Source: Dryomyza anilis (Eukaryota > Arthropoda > Insecta > Diptera > Dryomyzidae). From it: a stretch of 64,000 nucleotides of DNA. The DNA is taken from NCBI GenBank assembly GCA_951804985.1, contig OX638132.1:40820119-40884118 (forward strand). The letters are read 5' to 3'. Shown in pieces: positions 10,648 through 19,977 of this stretch. Each line of letters opens with the position of its first letter. The stretch's first letter is position 1. The notes under the pieces are model-generated. The model made no database searches, was not told the DNA's origin, and worked only from the letters and a program-made list of their open reading frames with translations. The position numbers and the translations under genes are program-made.

Positions 10648-11260
10648 TTTGGAGTGAAACAAAGCAGTAACAATATTCTTTATTGAAAATGTTAGATCTG
10701 AATCTTAATGCGTTATGTGCTTGTTGTGTAAGATCTATTAATAAATTACCATGAGCACTCTCAGTACAAGTGTTATATACTCTAACTAATTCTTTATAAT
10801 TTTCAGGATAAATTTGTCTTGCCAAGCATTGAAATTGTAGTTTATCTCTAGGATTTTTAAACATAACTATATATTTTGAATTCAATGATATATCTCTTGT
10901 ATATGTCCCCTTATGAAAAATATTTTGAGTTACTAAAACAACTGATAAATTGCGGTGATGCGAACCTTTAGTAAATAGTTCACAAACTTTTTTGTTAAAT
11001 GAGTCTAACATTAAATCATCTAAAATTATTAATGTATATTCATTAGCTGAATTCTCAAAGTCATCTGGAATGCCTTCAATAAAATTGACATTATCAAGTT
11101 CCGGTAAAGAGTTTTTTTCAGCATAACACCAAATTACTTTTGTAATAGGAGAACTAATTAAATGTTTATTGTTAATAAGATTTATAATAATTGTTGATTT
11201 GCCACAACCTGATGGTCCACAAACTAACATTGTAAATGGATACACAAATTGATGAAACAT
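10592..11260 (-). CDS. FtsK/HerA-type genome-packaging ATPase
   Basis: Predicted to pump DNA into the capsid, as for the A32-like packaging ATPases of related large DNA viruses. 222 residues. Walker A is CGPSGCGKST (G15 to T23, with K21 and S22), Walker B is YTLIILDDL (D81, D82), and a sensor-like LVTQN follows at about 109-113. The start at 11260 is the only good ATG before the P-loop. It is divergent from the integrase gene with a 113-bp gap. Length and motif spacing fit the family and nothing is missing. Confidence 0.93.
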   Translation of the reverse strand: MFHQFVYPFTMLVCGPSGCGKSTIIINLINNKHLISSPITKVIWCYAEKNSLPELDNVNFIEGIPDDFENSANEYTLIILDDLMLDSFNKKVCELFTKGSHHRNLSVVLVTQNIFHKGTYTRDISLNSKYIVMFKNPRDKLQFQCLARQIYPENYKELVRVYNTCTESAHGNLLIDLTQQAHNALRFRSNIFNKEYCYCFVSLQNDLQTETIEGEQIYSICS

Positions 11261-11373
11261 GGTTCTCTATTCAATGATGAACTTCTAATAAATATAAATA
11301 TTGTAAACAAGTTTTTTTTATATAAATATAAATTTTAAAAAATCAATCATTTACACTATTGGTTGAACTCACA
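11261..11373. promoter_or_regulatory. Bidirectional promoter region, ATPase/integrase
   Basis: 113 bp separate the divergent ATPase and integrase starts. The gap is almost pure AT and contains a TATATAAATATAAA tract at about 11318-11332. Promoter function is inferred from position and composition only. Confidence 0.4.
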
Positions 11374-12303
11374 ATGAGTAAAGAAGTTCTTGTAAATGAA
11401 TTGCATCGACAAGCAAGAAGAAATTTTAAACGGCGTAGGTTTATTCAAAAGGGTATTTCAGATACTTGGCAAATCGATCTTGTAGAAATGATACCTTTTG
11501 CAAAGATTAATAAAGGATATAAATATTTACTGACTGTTATAGATGTTTTTTCTAAATACGCATATGCTTTACCTGTTAAAACCAAAAGTGGGATCGATGT
11601 AACCTTAGCTATGCAAAATATTCTAGAAAAAAATAGGAAAAAAATTCCCAATAATATTCAATCTGATCAAGGTAAAGAATTTTTCAATTCTAATTTTAAA
11701 AAATTAATGAAAAATTTTGAAATAAACCATTATCATACATTTTCTAATATGAAGGCTTCAATAATTGAAAGGTTTAATAGAACTTTTAAAAATTTAATGT
11801 GGAAAGATTTTAGTCTTCAAGGGAATTATAAATGGCTGAACTTGATTACAAAAAATATCAATATATATAATAATAGATATCATCGTAGTATTAAAATGTC
11901 TCCAAAAAATGTCAATAAATCTAATCAACAAATACTTTTAAATACAGTTTACAATCATATTAAAACATTTAAGATGAGTAAATTGAAAATTGGAGATGAT
12001 GTTCGAATTAGTAAATATAAAGGTACTTTCTACAAAGCATATGAATCCAATTGGTCCAATGAGGTATTCAAGATAAATAAAATAAAGATCACAAATCCAA
12101 TTACTTATCAATTAATTGATTATCAAGGAGAAATAATAAAAGGTGGATTTTATGAAGAAGAATTACTTAAAACAGAAACATCAAATACGTATCTAGTTGA
12201 AAAGGTTTTAAAAAGAAAAAAGGATATGGTGTATGTCAAGTGGCTAGGTTTTGGAAGTGAACATAATTCATGGATTAACAAAAACGATTTATTAACTAAG
12301 TAA
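11374..12303 (+). CDS. RVE-family integrase with chromodomain
   Basis: Inserts the element's ends into target DNA with a 6-bp stagger. The first ATG in frame is 11374, giving 309 residues. The catalytic core has D35 (WQIDLVEM), D98 (IQSDQGKEF) and E132 (ASIIERFNRTFK), a complete DDE triad; the D98-E132 spacing is slightly short of the usual 35 residues between. A basic N-terminus (RRNFKRRRF) precedes the core. An SH3-like linker (LKIGDDVRISKYKG) and a C-terminal chromodomain (YLVEKVLKRKKDMVYVKWLG, then an NSW motif) follow. Chromodomains read histone methylation and may steer insertion to heterochromatin, which fits the repeat-rich surroundings (inference). Confidence 0.95.
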   Translation: MSKEVLVNELHRQARRNFKRRRFIQKGISDTWQIDLVEMIPFAKINKGYKYLLTVIDVFSKYAYALPVKTKSGIDVTLAMQNILEKNRKKIPNNIQSDQGKEFFNSNFKKLMKNFEINHYHTFSNMKASIIERFNRTFKNLMWKDFSLQGNYKWLNLITKNINIYNNRYHRSIKMSPKNVNKSNQQILLNTVYNHIKTFKMSKLKIGDDVRISKYKGTFYKAYESNWSNEVFKINKIKITNPITYQLIDYQGEIIKGGFYEEELLKTETSNTYLVEKVLKRKKDMVYVKWLGFGSEHNSWINKNDLLTK

Positions 12304-12405
12304 ACTAAATGTAACTTATTATAATTGTATTGTTCCAATATTAATATAAATAAAGTTATTAAAAAAAATAACTGTCATTCTTATTTAAACATTTGAAATT
12401 AAAAG

Positions 12406-13332
12406 ATGGGAGATTCTAGTTTTTATATTACTTTATTAAGTAACAATTCCACAAATATTTATGAAAACACTAAATCTACATTTACAAATTTATTAAAAGA
12501 ATCTTTGGTTTTAAATGAAAATTGGGTTGTAGGTTTAACAGAAATTTCATTTCAACTTGTTAATAACCCATCTACATTTGAAGTATCTCGAAATTTGAAT
12601 AAAAGGGATATTTTGAAATCAACTTTAAAGTTAAATAAAAGTAAAATCAAAAATGTAAATAGTGATCTAAAAGTAGATAAAAAAATAAATACTATCCCTA
12701 TCACATATTTAAATTTCATGGACAAAATAAATCAAGCTATCACAAATAGAGAAGAAAAACCACAAATTGCAGAAAATCAACTAAATGTCAATTCTAATCC
12801 TGAGACAGTTGTAATAAAAAAAAATAAAAAAAATAAAGAAGAGTTGAATATCGATAACAAAAAAGATACAAGTTTAAAATTAATAACTGAAAATTTAGAC
12901 ATTCAAGATACTATAAATGAAAACCCTGAGTTGGTTGGCGTAAAAAGCAGTATTAATAGACACTTTGTATCGGAGAATACAATACTTAAAATGTTAGATG
13001 TCATATCGAATTCTTATGAAAAATTTAATTCACATACAAATTATAAATTAAGATCTAGCGAGCTATACAACCTAGTGTTTGTGTACACAGACATTATTAA
13101 ACCCAGATATGTAGGCGATCAAAAAATAAAATGTTTAAAAATATTTCCATGTTTAAATGAAATAAATTATATTCACTTTAAAAATATTGAATATTATCCA
13201 TTGGAATCTTCAAATATAAATAATATTTCTATAATGATACGAGATGATGAAGGAAAGAAAATAAATATTATATCGAATGAATCCCCCGTTTATTGCACGT
13301 TACATTTTCGTAATATAAAAGAAGCTTCATAA
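12406..13332 (+). CDS. Penton-like minor capsid protein
   Basis: The N-terminus (FYITLLSNNSTNIYENTKS, then LNENWVVGLTEISFQL) matches the widely shared Polinton/adintovirus penton-type opening. The C-terminal 70 residues also fit: HFKNIEYYPLES, ISIMIRDDEGKKI and CTLHFRNI are the strand pattern of a single jelly roll. In between (residues about 65-180) lies a lysine/asparagine-rich, low-complexity stretch that may be disordered. 308 residues, possibly shorter than typical. First of four closely spaced plus-strand virion genes. Capsid vertex function is inferred from family and context. Confidence 0.8.
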   Translation: MGDSSFYITLLSNNSTNIYENTKSTFTNLLKESLVLNENWVVGLTEISFQLVNNPSTFEVSRNLNKRDILKSTLKLNKSKIKNVNSDLKVDKKINTIPITYLNFMDKINQAITNREEKPQIAENQLNVNSNPETVVIKKNKKNKEELNIDNKKDTSLKLITENLDIQDTINENPELVGVKSSINRHFVSENTILKMLDVISNSYEKFNSHTNYKLRSSELYNLVFVYTDIIKPRYVGDQKIKCLKIFPCLNEINYIHFKNIEYYPLESSNINNISIMIRDDEGKKINIISNESPVYCTLHFRNIKEAS

Positions 13333-13361
13333 GTTGTACTGATATCATTTATATGTAAACC

Positions 13362-13784
13362 ATGGACAAGATTTATTCTGAGTACTATCTTAATCAATCC
13401 GGATCAAATTTGGATAATATAGGAGATATATACCATTCTCCTAGAATTGTTCAATATGGTCGTGGAATTGGTTCATTTTTTTCGGCCTTGTATACACATC
13501 TAAAACCTCTAATGAAAACTGGATTAAATGCTTTAAAAAACCATTCACTCGAAATTGGAAAATCAGTTTTGGAAGAGTTAGGTACTAAACCTATAAAAAC
13601 TATATTAACTGAACAGGGTAAAAATGCTGTTCGAAATTTAAAAGAAAAAGTTATTAGCAAAATTAGAAATATACAAGATGGGAATGGAAAACGTATAAAA
13701 TTCAAACGACTAAAGAAAAAAGATCATATGAAAACTAAACGTTCTAGAAGAAGGAAGTTTACTGATATATTTGGTAACTGTTAA
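13362..13784 (+). CDS. Small basic glycine-rich virion protein (pVI/pX-like candidate)
   Basis: 140 residues. The core YGRGIGSFFSALYTHLKPLM (about 32-51) is an amphipathic, glycine-rich helix pattern that recurs in the corresponding Polinton and adintovirus protein. The C-terminus is very basic (KTKRSRRRKF) and ends in cysteine (residue 140). It lies between the penton-like and major capsid genes, 29 bp after the former and 7 bp before the latter. In adenoviruses the protein in this position is membrane-lytic and supplies a protease cofactor; that role here is inference. Confidence 0.75.
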   Translation: MDKIYSEYYLNQSGSNLDNIGDIYHSPRIVQYGRGIGSFFSALYTHLKPLMKTGLNALKNHSLEIGKSVLEELGTKPIKTILTEQGKNAVRNLKEKVISKIRNIQDGNGKRIKFKRLKKKDHMKTKRSRRRKFTDIFGNC

Positions 13785-13791
13785 TTTATTT

Positions 13792-15060
13792 ATGATGGCA
13801 GGATTTATTGAATGTATGAAAAGTGAATTAGATCTTTTTGAGTCACCACCTGTACAAACTAGTATAATTAAAACAGAGGAGGTATCATATAGTCCAATAG
13901 CAACAATTGACAACTCTACTACAATAGAATTTCTTTCACTCGGAAATGGTGAAACATATCGTGATCTAAGTAGTGTTTATTTACGATTAATTGTAGAAAT
14001 TAATGGAAGTGGAGGAGTTATAAACAATTTACTTCATTCATTATTTCGGAGCTGTAATGTTCATTTAAATAATAGAAATGTATCGCAATCTGATAATAAT
14101 TATCACTATAGATCTTATATTGAAACATTACTAAACTATGGAAATGATGCTAAATCTACACATCTTGAATCATGCGGATGGTCATTAGATATAAAAAAAA
14201 TTAATTCAATAGTTGAGAATGAAAATCCAGGTTTAGCTAGACGGAAGAAAACATTTAAAAATGGAGAACGAGTTGAATTGATTGGAAAACTTCATGCAGA
14301 TATATTTAATCAATCTAAATATCTTCTTAATAATGTGGATCTTAAAGTAACCCTTAATATGGAGAAACCTTCTTTTTATATACTAGAAGATTCAAAATCT
14401 GGAGAGTCATCTATTAAAATTCACGAGGCTAACTTATACATTAATCATCTTACCATTAATAGTAATATTTTAATGGCACATCATAATGTTTTACAAAGTA
14501 GAAATGCTATTTATCCATATAAAAAAGTTGAAATCAAGACATTCACCATTCACCCCGGCAATCATTCTCTACTGTTAGATAATGTTATAATTGGACAACT
14601 TCCAAATTTCTTAATATTTGGTATGGTAACTAATAAAGCATATACTGGTGATCGTTCGGAAAATCCGTATAACTTTCGCCATTTCAATTTACAAAGATTT
14701 AATTTAGTTGTAAATGGAGTACAAGTACCAGCACAGCCGATTGAATTTGATTATAAACATGGACGTATAAGTACAAGGGGATATCAAACCTTATTTAAAG
14801 GTACTGGCATACATTACTTTGATAAGGGACATCAAATAACTAAAGAATTATTTGATAACGGATATTTCTTACTTGCATTTGATTTAACACCAGATCATAA
14901 CAATAACTCACACTGCGGAAACTTAATAAATCAGGGTACAATACGAATTGAAGGTCGTTTCAGTGAAGCACTTTCTGAAGCAATTACTTGTTTAGCATAT
15001 TGTGAGTTTGATAGTGTTTTGGAAATTGATAAAAATCGTACTGTATTACAATCATTATGA
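13792..15060 (+). CDS. Major capsid protein (double jelly roll)
   Basis: The first ATG pair is 13792/13795; 422 residues from the first. The opening ECMKSELDLFESPPVQTSI is the hallmark N-terminal motif of Polinton major capsid proteins. Further matches are FLSLGNGETYRDLSSVYLRL, a glycine-rich turn, and a later block with GDRSENPYNFRHF and NLVVNGVQVPAQP. The protein is expected to form trimeric capsomers. The frame is intact. Its TGA stop overlaps the protease ATG (ATGA at 15057-15060). Confidence 0.9.
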   Translation: MMAGFIECMKSELDLFESPPVQTSIIKTEEVSYSPIATIDNSTTIEFLSLGNGETYRDLSSVYLRLIVEINGSGGVINNLLHSLFRSCNVHLNNRNVSQSDNNYHYRSYIETLLNYGNDAKSTHLESCGWSLDIKKINSIVENENPGLARRKKTFKNGERVELIGKLHADIFNQSKYLLNNVDLKVTLNMEKPSFYILEDSKSGESSIKIHEANLYINHLTINSNILMAHHNVLQSRNAIYPYKKVEIKTFTIHPGNHSLLLDNVIIGQLPNFLIFGMVTNKAYTGDRSENPYNFRHFNLQRFNLVVNGVQVPAQPIEFDYKHGRISTRGYQTLFKGTGIHYFDKGHQITKELFDNGYFLLAFDLTPDHNNNSHCGNLINQGTIRIEGRFSEALSEAITCLAYCEFDSVLEIDKNRTVLQSL

Positions 15061-15530
15061 ATACAAGTAATATAGAAAATATTTTATATAAAAATTTAGT
15101 AACTAAAAAGAATTTTAAAGGAGTTTTTGCATCAAATCAGCTACCTAGAAATCGAATAAAAAAGCCAGCATTTTATATTGTGAATATGGATTCATCATTT
15201 AAACCAGGATCACATTGGATTGTAATATATTTTCCTCGAAATGGGCCGGCTGAGTATTTTTGTTCAGCAGGGAGTTCTCCTATTAAACCATTTGTAAATT
15301 TTATTCAAAGAAATGCATCCACATTTATTAAAAGCAATTTCCGATTACAAAGTGAAATTTCAATGTTATGCGGTGTTTATTGCTGTATATTTATATATTT
15401 AAGAAGTAAAAATATGTCTTTTAAAAAGTTTTTTAATTATTTTGATATATATAATTTATATATTAATGATATTTTAGCTGTGCATTATTTTAAAAGTATT
15501 TTTAAGTTTCCTATAATAAATAATAAATAA
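15057..15530 (+). CDS. Adenain-like cysteine protease, catalytic acid position changed
   Basis: Expected to mature virion proteins. 157 residues. Seen: the histidine motif GSHWIVIYF (H53), the oxyanion glutamine Q98 and the nucleophile C105 in LCGVYCC, with Q-to-C spacing of seven as in adenain. The acidic member of the triad normally follows the histidine by 16-17 residues in a YFDS-type motif; here that motif reads AEYFCSAG, with C69 in its place (codon TGT). E66 is three residues earlier. The copy may therefore be inactive, weakly active, or use another acid. It starts within the major capsid stop codon. Confidence 0.85.
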   Translation: MNTSNIENILYKNLVTKKNFKGVFASNQLPRNRIKKPAFYIVNMDSSFKPGSHWIVIYFPRNGPAEYFCSAGSSPIKPFVNFIQRNASTFIKSNFRLQSEISMLCGVYCCIFIYLRSKNMSFKKFFNYFDIYNLYINDILAVHYFKSIFKFPIINNK

Positions 15531-15647
15531 AACAATTTAATGTAAATAATTTATAAATTTGTTTTTTATTTCTATTATTTAAAATTTCACAAATTCATTG
15601 AATATAGAATAATAAAAAACAGTTTATTAATAATATGTAATAAACAA

Positions 15648-15944
15648 TTATTTTGTATATTTTAATCTATAATATAATTTTATTAGTTTGTCAATGTCTT
15701 TAGATTTCTTGTCATAATAATAGCAACCACATGTATCTGGTCCCTCCGTTAAGTCATCTGTGGCCCATGGACAGCTCTTATAATGTACTCCGTGAATAGT
15801 TAATATTTTTTCCATATACTGGTAATGCTTACAATAAGGGGTAAACTTAATAAACTGTTTTTTATGATCGTCTAATAAAATATTATGAAATTCTTTTAAA
15901 AATGTTAATACTTTTTTAACTTCCATAATATTTTTTTGTTCCAT
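15648..15944 (-). CDS. Small cysteine-rich TIR-proximal Polinton protein
   Basis: 98 residues, family not recognised. The N-terminal half is helical and charged (MEVKKVLTFLKEFHNILLDD). The C-terminal half has a possible metal-binding set: C38, C59 and the pair C72/C74 (in DTCGCYYY), with His41 near the first. The ATG at 15944 lies 3 bp inside the right TIR boundary and reads inward, mirroring the gene at 4326, and uses the TIR TATA box at 15994-16001. No splice signal is needed. It converges with the protease gene, 117 bp apart. Confidence 0.7.
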   Translation of the reverse strand: MEQKNIMEVKKVLTFLKEFHNILLDDHKKQFIKFTPYCKHYQYMEKILTIHGVHYKSCPWATDDLTEGPDTCGCYYYDKKSKDIDKLIKLYYRLKYTK

Positions 15945-15946
15945 TA

Positions 15947-17147
15947 AAATTGTAATGTAGACGATGAATAAATTTAATTCAAATTTCGATCCATTTATAT
16001 ATAATGGATATCTCTTTAAAATGAGTTAAAAAGTGAATTCCATTAGTATAATTATACTCAATTAAAATTTTAAAGAGAGTAAATTAAATAAATCTCAAGA
16101 CAAAAAACTCTATAAAAAATATACATGTTCTAACATGTTCAATCTTTTAAACATATAGTATAGAAAATGATTTAAAAAATGATCCCAATGGAACCTTATG
16201 GCTCCATTCATTCATATAACCAAATTAAACGACCATGACTTTGTAGAATAAAATCCAGTACAATAACCCTTATAGTAAAATTGGCCTTGAATTAAATATA
16301 TGTCAATGCATTAATACAGAAGTGTCTTAACCTGTTTACAACAAAAAAAATTAACCACAAAAAAAATAAGCATCTAATAATAATATTCATTCATATATCG
16401 AAGTTTTAAATTACAATCACCGTTCCTCAACAAAGTTTCAAATTGAACCCTTTGCTCCTCAACTCTCTTGATGATCATGCAAAAATAAAACAAACAAGTA
16501 TAACTATAGTATACATTATAACTACGTTAACTGAAATCTAATTGCAACTATAATATTTTACAACAACAACATGAATACGTTTGTAAATATTCTCATTCAC
16601 AAAAAATGCTTACTCCGATATAATTATCCCAACAACAACATTTACTCTTTACTGCTGCATGCCTTCATAACATGCATATAATATATATGTATGTATCAAC
16701 ATTAACAAATTATGTTCAAAAGTCATCCCACTGGCTCCATGCCATTATAAAATATATAGTATACATATAATATACATCTGTTAAAAATACTTCCCATGAA
16801 AACAATAACAAATATTCTGTTAAAATATGATCTCCATTGAAAAAACAATAACAACTATACTGTTAAAATATGATCTCCAATGAACTACAGTACCAACAAC
16901 TCTGTTAAAAAATGATCCCTATTGAACTATACCAACAACAACTATGTTAAAAAATGATCCCTATTGAATTACACTAACAGCAACTATGTTAAAAAATGAT
17001 CCCTATTGAATTACACTAACAACAACTATGTTAAAAAATGATCCCTATTGAATTACACTAACAACATCTCTGTTAAAATTCATTTACACTAACAACAATG
17101 TGCTCCATGGAGCCCAGTGGGGCCAGAACCGGCGAATCCATACTACT
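15947..17147 (-). repeat. Polinton right terminal inverted repeat (1,201 bp)
   Basis: Inverted copy of 3108-4308, ending GGCGAATCCATACTACT and followed by the target duplication. It holds the mirror 42-bp array and a TATA box reading inward (TTTATATA on the plus strand at 15994-16001). Confidence 0.95.
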
Positions 17148-17153
17148 ATCGTA
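17148..17153. repeat. Target-site duplication, right (ATCGTA)
   Basis: Exact repeat of 3102-3107. Confidence 0.93.
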
Positions 17154-18012
17154 ATTTGATCATTGCAATAATGGTAAACATTGGAATGCAGCTTATAGAT
17201 ACTTCCAAATTTTATGGGCGGCTCTATATGGCAGTCATTGTACATACATCATAATTGTCTCGCGTACAATGTATGGATGATGCACTTACCTATGACCACC
17301 GTATGGATTCGACCACTTTTCATAGATATCCTACGACTCAGGAAGCGAGCAAATAATATCTATAAATGAACATAAACATTTTGAATAAAAAACATGAACA
17401 AAAATAAAATTTTCGTAAACAATTTTTTTTGTCAGAAAATACAGAAACAAAATTTTTTAGCAATAAATGTACAATAAAGTGATGTTTTTAATTAAGACAG
17501 CGACTAGAAAAGTTCAGCGACTGGAAAATGATAGCTCTACCAGTCGATTAACCGTTCTTCAGCCGGTCTCAGAAACGCACCCAAAGAAAAACTTCTTGTT
17601 GTATAACAGCCACAAATTTAGTTTGTTGTATTTCCGCGAAAACTAGATCGCGAGCTTCGATGGCGTGTTGTTGAATTTACATACGCCTATTATTGCACTT
17701 GCACAAGGAATAAAATGCGCTCACCGAAGAAAGTAATATCAAAGCTCCTGCATTGTTTGGCCTAAATAAACGCCAATGCATCGTTATGCAAACTATTGCT
17801 TTACAAATCAACTTCTTTTTGTACAAGAAGATGTTTTATAGTAGCCGTTAAGGGCGGAAAGAGCCACTAGCTGGGCATCCCTGAATGACATCACAATTAC
17901 TCCACAGATCGACTTACAATCATATATGAATCCATATCTATTTATATATTCTTTGATATATGAATAAATATAGCTTCATATATGCCATATCTGATTATAT
18001 ATAGTTTCATCT
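17154..18012. other. Unassigned flank between Polinton and Harbinger element
   Basis: No coding frame worth naming. The last 100 bp (about 17920-18012) are the AT-rich ATATGAT-type minisatellite. The rest is unique to this window as far as I can see. Confidence 0.4.
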
Positions 18013-18170
18013 GTGGCAAGATGTTATACTATCATTATCGAAGCGAAAATATCGATGTGGCAGTATGCTACAATTTTTTCGTTCGACAGGCGTTTTGTTT
18101 TTTCGAACATGTTTCGTTGACAGTTAAACTTTTTACTTTTGAATTATTAAATTATTTACAATTTTAAAAA

Positions 18171-19977
18171 ATGTTTCAATTAAACATAATTGCATTATTT
18201 GCGGAAAGCGGTGATGAGTCTGAAGATTTTATATTAAATTATCGTCAAGAAAGAAGATTCTTAAGGCAGCGCTACAGAGGACTATTGGAGATGTAATGCT
18301 CCTCGCAATGGACCAGTCCATGATTATGTCCTAAATGGATACGATTTCCAAATGAAGCCGAGAAAGCGGAAAACATGAGTGTTGTCTATGAAAAGTTTAA
18401 AATTCCAGGAGTTTTTGGATGCGTTGATGGCACTCACGTAGACATAACAGCACCAACTGAACGCGAGCATTAATTTATGGATAGGAGAGGCAAACATTCC
18501 TTAAATGTACAATTGGTAAATGCATTTAATAATGTTAAATATTAGTTGTTTACTATATAATTGCTTTAGATATGTGGTTATAATTTGAGGATCTGGGCAG
18601 TAAATGCATGCTTCCCAGGATCTACGCTTCCCAGGATCTACGCATTTGGAACATGTCGGCGGAAAGACGGAGGTTGGAGGCAGATTATATGAATGGTGAA
18701 AGAAATACATGGCTGCTGGGAGACTCAGGATATCCACTTGAGAAATGGTTAATGACGCCAACTGAAGAGCAACGCAAATTTAACCATGTCCATGCTCAAG
18801 CAAGAAATATCATTGAAAGATGCAATAGTGTTTTAAAAGGTACCCAGCAAACGCCGGGGTTCAAGTTACGCTCAGGCTCATGTTTCTTGAATCTATTTTG
18901 AATCTATATCTTGAGTGTTGTGATTTTATTTGACAAATATTTTAGAACAATTGTTTGAAGTTTTTTTTATATAAAGAACACCATTTTTTCAATTTTAAAT
19001 AATAATTGCCACAAAAGTGGCCCGATTTGTTCACACGGTGCGCGCGTGTCATCTATTAAGCAGACGTAAATCTGCTTGTGCAGGACACTTTGTCCTCGCA
19101 GCATTACAAAATGTGAGTAAAATTGATCACTTATTTCTCAAGGAACTTAAAATATTCCCCAACACTCATCTTTTACAGCACACCAAAAATCAAGTTCAAG
19201 AAAAATGACTCTCATTAGCAGTACAGCCATATACTGAAACGATATTTTCACTGTTTCAATGGCAGTTGGAGCTGTGAGTCGGCGGCATTTCGGGTTGCAT
19301 CGAAATGAGGCCATGTCGGAGCATAGAAACACGTCTCCAATGAGTTCTTCAAAGTTAATTATTTTTATATTTAGTATTTATATTAATTATCCTATAATTC
19401 TGTATTTCAAATATTTAAAAAATTAATATATTTGTTTTCCCATTTAAAATGTTACTAATATTCATTAATGAATCGTTTTAAATACTTTTTTGAGGCAGTT
19501 TACGCTCATGTTCATGATCTTCCAAGATCCTCTATCGAGATGCTTTTGAGATTGCATTTAGGCTCCAGTTGAAGATGTTTCTTAGGCTCAAATTTGAGAT
19601 TGTAAATAGATTCTATTCAAATGATCTCACTTGAATGACGCATTTTGCTCGAAACGCATATGTTTCTAGACTCATTTCTGAATGAAAGCTTGAGCGCTCA
19701 GGCCCAGGAAAAAGTTTGAAATACGCTCATATATGAGCTTCAGTGTTTGCTGGGTACTTTTCGATGTCTACTGGGTGAGAGGAAACTACGATACGAGCCT
19801 GAAAAAGTCATTCGAATTGTAAATGTTTGTTGTGCTTTGTTTAACATGTGTATTTTTAATAAATTAGAAGTAGTATATATCAGTCAGGTTGAGAATGATG
19901 ACTCAGATTTTGATCAAGAATTCGATGATGATAAAAGTGCTAACGATATCCGTAGAAAAATAATGGAGATATTTATT
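18171..19977 (+). pseudogene. Harbinger transposase (HARBI1-like), deleted and interrupted
   Basis: Starts MFQLNIIALFAESGDESEDF at 18171, then loses much of the N-terminal half near 18250-18300. The DDE core is recognisable: IPGVFGCVDGTHVDI (first Asp) near 18410, RRGKHSLNVQLVNAF near 18485, [17 protein letters not shown] (second Asp) near 18715, and [17 protein letters not shown] (Glu) near 18795. The gene is split by an element at 18844-19753 and resumes TFRCLLGERKLRYEP, ending at 19977 with an acidic tail. An in-frame stop near 18472 also breaks it. Confidence 0.82.
18844..19753. mobile_element. 0.9-kb TIR element inside Harbinger transposase, GTAC duplication
   Basis: Begins CCAGCAAACGCC and ends GTGTTTGCTGG. 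GTAC flanks it on both sides (18840-18843, 19754-19757); with one copy removed the host frame reads K-G-T-F-R-C-L-L without a break, so the boundaries are secure up to the palindromic ambiguity of GTAC. Subterminal regions repeat a TACGCTCA/GCTCAGGC word. No intact gene inside. Superfamily not assigned. Confidence 0.75.

Larger units (their letters stand above)
3108..17147. mobile_element. Complete Polinton/Maverick element
   Basis: 14,040 bp bounded by inverted AGTAGTATGG... termini and the 6-bp duplication ATCGTA. Polintons combine a retroviral-type integrase with a protein-primed DNA polymerase and a capsid gene set, and are thought able to live both as transposons and as virions. This copy has the polymerase, integrase, packaging ATPase, protease, major and minor capsid genes, a small virion-core candidate and five smaller genes. 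No frame is broken apart from introns with good splice sites. The near identity of the two TIRs suggests recent insertion or recent homogenisation. Confidence 0.97.

Noticed and set aside
11359..11373. Upstream TTG start for the integrase
   Set aside because: A eukaryotic gene should start at ATG; 11374 is the first one and the extra five residues match nothing.
13771..13791. Upstream TTG start for the major capsid gene
   Set aside because: It would overlap the previous gene; ATG at 13792 fits the conserved N-terminal motif.
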